Part shown: one piece after another, positions 61,485 to 64,000 of the stretch | How the letters are laid out: each line of letters opens with the position of its first letter | Numbering within the stretch: position 1 is the first letter of the stretch | Program-made: the position numbers and the translations under genes | Source of the DNA: Deltaproteobacteria bacterium | GTDB lineage: Bacteria; Myxococcota_A; Polyangia; Polyangiales; Polyangiaceae | Length of the DNA: 64,000 nt | Assembly: GCA_003235365.1 (NCBI GenBank) | Contig: QJWJ01000354.1 | Coordinates: 1 to 64,000 of the forward strand | Direction: 5' to 3' | Notes under the pieces: model-generated | The model's database searches: none | Told to the model about the DNA's origin: nothing | What the model saw: only the letters and a program-made list of their open reading frames with translations

Positions 61485-62672
61485 ATGAACTCTCCTCCCC
61501 ACCGCCCCACCACCCTCAGACGTTCATTTCTCGGTCTTTGCTTGCTCGGCGCAACTTGCTTCTTCGGCGCCTGTAGCAAAGAGAAACCGACGGAGCAGAC
61601 CGGTTCCGCGACACCCGCTACACCGGCGGCAGCCGTCGAAGACAAGAAAGCTGACGGACCGCTGACCGTTGGGTTCATCTACGTCGGCCCCAAAGACGAC
61701 TTCGGTTACAACCAAGCGCACGCCGAAGCAGCAAAGGCTCTCGCCGCTTCTGGCCTCGAGATCCGCGAAGAAGAAAACGTCCCGGAAACGGTCGACGTTC
61801 AGAAGACGATGGAGAGCATGATCAACCTGGACGGCGCAAAGTTACTCTTTCCGACGTCCTTCGGCTACTTCGACCCACACATCCTCAAGCTTGCCCAGAA
61901 GTATCCTGACGTCACCTTCTTTCATTGCGGTGGCCTCTACGACGAAAGCAAACACCCGAAGAACGTCGGCAGCTACTTCGGCTACATCGACGAAGCTCAG
62001 TACGTCGCAGGCATCGTCGCGGGGCTGACCTCGAAGACCGGCAAGCTCGGCTTCATCGCCGCCAAGCCCATTCCTCAGGTTCTTCGCAACATCAACGCCT
62101 ACACTCTGGGCGCGCGCTCAGTGAACCCGAAAGCGACGACGACGGTCATCTTCACCGGCGACTGGTCGCTGCCCGTCAAGGAGGCAGAGGCTGCCAACAG
62201 CTTGATCGATCAAGGCATCGACGTCTTGACCACCCATGTCGACTCCCCGAAAGTCGTCGTTGAAACCGCCGAGCGCCGCGGGGTCTTCAGCACGGGTTAC
62301 CACGCGAGCCAGGCGGCACTCGCTCCCAAGGGTTACCTAACTGGCGCCGAGTGGAACTGGGAGAAGATCTACAAGGACTACGTCGAAAAGGTGAAGACCA
62401 AAGGCGCTTGGTCCCATCTCGTGCGCGGGGGTTTCAAAGAAGGCTACATCAAGATGTCGCCGTACGGAGCCGCCGTATCCGACGATGCAAAGGCCAAAGC
62501 CGATACCGCAAAGGCCGGACTCACGACGGGCGAGCTCATCATCTTCAAGGGGCCGATCAAGGACAACACTGGCAAGGAAGTCATCGCCGCCGGGGTTGAA
62601 CGAGGCCAGACGGACATCGAGCTCGAAAAGATGAACTATCTCGTGGAAGGCGTGAGCGGGAGCATCAACTGA
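61485..62672 (+). CDS. BMP-family nucleoside ABC transporter substrate-binding lipoprotein
   Basis: 395 residues from the ATG at 61485. Signal with lipobox (LCLLGATCFFGAC). A periplasmic-binding fold of the BMP (basic membrane protein) family: GPLTVGFIYVGPKDDFGYNQAHAEAAK, FPTSFGYFDPHILKLAQKYPDVTFFHCGG, YFGYIDEAQYVAGIVAGLTSKTGKLGFIAAKPIPQVLRNINAY and GVFSTGYHASQAALAPKGYLTGAEWNWEKIYK. Family members bind nucleosides or purines for an ABC importer. It is the first gene of the transporter, 95 nt before the first permease. Confidence 0.9.
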   Translation: MNSPPHRPTTLRRSFLGLCLLGATCFFGACSKEKPTEQTGSATPATPAAAVEDKKADGPLTVGFIYVGPKDDFGYNQAHAEAAKALAASGLEIREEENVPETVDVQKTMESMINLDGAKLLFPTSFGYFDPHILKLAQKYPDVTFFHCGGLYDESKHPKNVGSYFGYIDEAQYVAGIVAGLTSKTGKLGFIAAKPIPQVLRNINAYTLGARSVNPKATTTVIFTGDWSLPVKEAEAANSLIDQGIDVLTTHVDSPKVVVETAERRGVFSTGYHASQAALAPKGYLTGAEWNWEKIYKDYVEKVKTKGAWSHLVRGGFKEGYIKMSPYGAAVSDDAKAKADTAKAGLTTGELIIFKGPIKDNTGKEVIAAGVERGQTDIELEKMNYLVEGVSGSIN

Positions 62673-62767
62673 CGGACTCCCCCACGTCGCCTATCGGAAA
62701 CTTCCTCACCTGTATGGATGGTGGGGTCGATCGCCGTCGGTGATCGGTCCCTCCGAAAGGACCTGAA

Positions 62768-63874
62768 ATGGAAGCCACGTCCACCGCAGCAGTGGGAATC
62801 CCCGAGTCACAATCGAAAATCGGGACCCGGCTGTTGGTCGCGATCGCCCCGCTACTCATTCCTGCCGGGGCACTCGCCGCGTCTCTGGCCTTGTTCGGAA
62901 TTTTCGTGGCGCTCGCGGGACACTCGCCGCTCGATGTGTACAGCGAAATGGTGCGAGGGGCGTTCGGCACGTGGTTCTCCTTTCAGAACACGCTCATCCG
63001 CGCGGCGCCATTGATGCTGACCGGGCTGTGTACCGCGTTGCCCGCGCGGCTCGGGCTCGTCATCATCGGCGGCGAGGGAGCCCTCGTCGTCGGTGGCCTC
63101 GCGGCCGCTACAGTGGGCCCCCTGCTGGCAGGCGGCTCCCCATACCTCGTTTTGATTGGCATGGCCGTGTGCGCCATGTTGGCCGGAGGCCTGTGGATCG
63201 GTGCCGCCGGCGCGCTCAAGGTATTGCGGGGCGTGAACGAGACGATCAGCAGCTTGTTGCTCACCTACATCGGCATCGCCCTGATGAACCACTTGGTAGA
63301 AGGTGCGCTGCGCGATCCAGCGAGCCTCAACAAACCATCGACGATGTACATCGGTGACGAAAACATGCTCGGCAACATGCCAGGCATGGATGTGCACTGG
63401 GGGCTGCTGTTCGGTGTCGTGGCTTGCATCCTCGGGTGGATTCTCATGGATCACACGACGTTCGGTTTCGCCGGCCGAGTCGTGGGTGGCAACGTCCGCG
63501 CGGCCCGCTTGAGTGGCTTGCCCGTTTCTCGGCTGGTCATCGTCGTCTGTGGCTTCGCCGGCGCGTGCGCTGGCCTCGCGGGAATGGTCGAAGTGGGAGC
63601 AGTTCACGGCAAAGCCAACGCCTCGCTCGTCGCGGGCTACGGCTACGCAGGCATTCTGGTTGCATTCCTCGCGCGACAAAACGCGCTGGCAGTAATCCCC
63701 GTAGCCTTGTTACTCGGCGGCATCAACGCCAGTGGCGGACTGCTCCAGCGAAGCTTCGATCTACCCGACGCGACGGTCAACGTGCTGCAAGGGATTCTGT
63801 TCGTGGTATTGCTTGCCAGCGAAACCTTTCAGGGTCCCCTCCGCGAGCGGCTGAGGCAGTTGAAGAGTGCTTGA
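62768..63874 (+). CDS. Nucleoside ABC transporter permease, NupP/BmpC type
   Basis: 368 residues from the ATG at 62768, with a GAAAGGAC Shine-Dalgarno. A BPD-type-2 permease with about ten membrane helices: MLTGLCTALPARLGLVIIGGEGALVVGGLAAATVGPLLAGG, VNETISSLLLTYIGIALMNHLVEGALRDPASLNKP and FVVLLASETFQGPLRERLRQLKSA. It forms half the membrane channel with the permease that starts at 63892. The ATPase gene, usually in the same operon, is not in the window. Confidence 0.9.
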   Translation: MEATSTAAVGIPESQSKIGTRLLVAIAPLLIPAGALAASLALFGIFVALAGHSPLDVYSEMVRGAFGTWFSFQNTLIRAAPLMLTGLCTALPARLGLVIIGGEGALVVGGLAAATVGPLLAGGSPYLVLIGMAVCAMLAGGLWIGAAGALKVLRGVNETISSLLLTYIGIALMNHLVEGALRDPASLNKPSTMYIGDENMLGNMPGMDVHWGLLFGVVACILGWILMDHTTFGFAGRVVGGNVRAARLSGLPVSRLVIVVCGFAGACAGLAGMVEVGAVHGKANASLVAGYGYAGILVAFLARQNALAVIPVALLLGGINASGGLLQRSFDLPDATVNVLQGILFVVLLASETFQGPLRERLRQLKSA

Positions 63875-63891
63875 GAAGCATTGGAGACTCG

Positions 63892-64000
63892 ATGGAAAGT
63901 GAACTCGGACTTTGGGGCGTTCCGCTCGCGGTGCTGGCTGGCGCGTTGCGTGTCAGTGCCCCCTTCCTGTTCGTCAGCTTGGGTGAATGCATCACCGAAC
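63892..64000 (+). CDS. Nucleoside ABC transporter permease, NupQ type (partial, runs off the window)
   Basis: The first 36 codons of a second permease: MESELGLWGVPLAVLAGALRVSAP then FLFVSLGECITE. The R-V-x-x-P-F-L-F-x-x-L-G-E pattern at the N-terminus is typical of the NupQ/YufQ-type partner. It starts 17 nt after the first permease stop. The coding region is cut by the window edge at 64000. Confidence 0.8.
   Translation, partial: MESELGLWGVPLAVLAGALRVSAPFLFVSLGECITE

Overview
The window is a GC-rich chromosomal segment of a free-living Gram-negative bacterium, most likely a myxobacterium (phylum Myxococcota, probably Polyangia). The evidence is the mix of gene families: four Ser/Thr kinase-type proteins, a GYF_2/AgmX-type proline-rich membrane protein, two TPR-plus-PEGA-type proteins, a FrzS/AglZ-type pseudo-receiver coiled-coil protein, many low-complexity lipoproteins, and norspermidine synthesis. 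I see no phage, integrase, plasmid, CRISPR, rRNA or tRNA signal. Genes are densely packed on both strands with many 4-nt start/stop overlaps.

Layout. 0-7.1 kb: a mono-haem lipoprotein, then a kinase/PBP1A pair on the minus strand, pgeF, and a second kinase. 7.5-15.1 kb: GYF_2/AgmX protein, transaldolase, a DsbD-alpha-like lipoprotein with hisIE, the FrzS-like protein, purine nucleoside phosphorylase, and a small basic protein. 15.3-19.9 kb: lipoproteins, an infA/SUMF1-like pair, a HAD phosphatase/GH113-like hydrolase pair. 20.3-24.0 kb: an ArsI-type C-As lyase overlapping a SigZ-like sigma factor, a repeat-rich lipoprotein, and a TetR/VOC/DUF1428 operon with a clear operator. 24.2-29.4 kb: Slt-type lytic transglycosylase with an outer-membrane protein and two lipoproteins. 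30.2-35.6 kb: a tightly overlapping operon of beta-barrel/carboxypeptidase-regulatory protein, FecR lipoprotein and Ser/Thr kinase. 35.6-39.6 kb: priA, DUF455 ferritin-like and ATP-grasp-like genes. 40.2-48.6 kb: a bufferin-like Cys-repeat lipoprotein, then a TPR/PEGA-type protein leading an oligopeptide ABC operon whose two permeases are fused. 48.8-54.8 kb: two Hsp20s, cyclopropane fatty acid synthase, acyl desaturase, and the carboxynorspermidine dehydrogenase/decarboxylase pair. 55.1-64 kb: a large membrane protein, a 1.2-kb non-coding stretch with paired hairpins, HU, a TPR/PEGA-type protein with a pseudokinase, and the start of a BMP-type nucleoside transporter.

A dispersed, intergenic, MITE-like inverted-repeat element of about 150 bp is present in four copies (10.36, 15.2, 24.1 and 52.3 kb). 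One copy carries a perfect 20-bp inverted repeat and another appears to supply a stop codon.

The main themes are envelope building and repair (PBP1A, PgeF, Slt, lipoproteins), kinase signalling coupled to envelope proteins, membrane-lipid modification, peptide and nucleoside uptake, and stress or metal responses. All function calls rest on reading motifs by eye; no database search was run.
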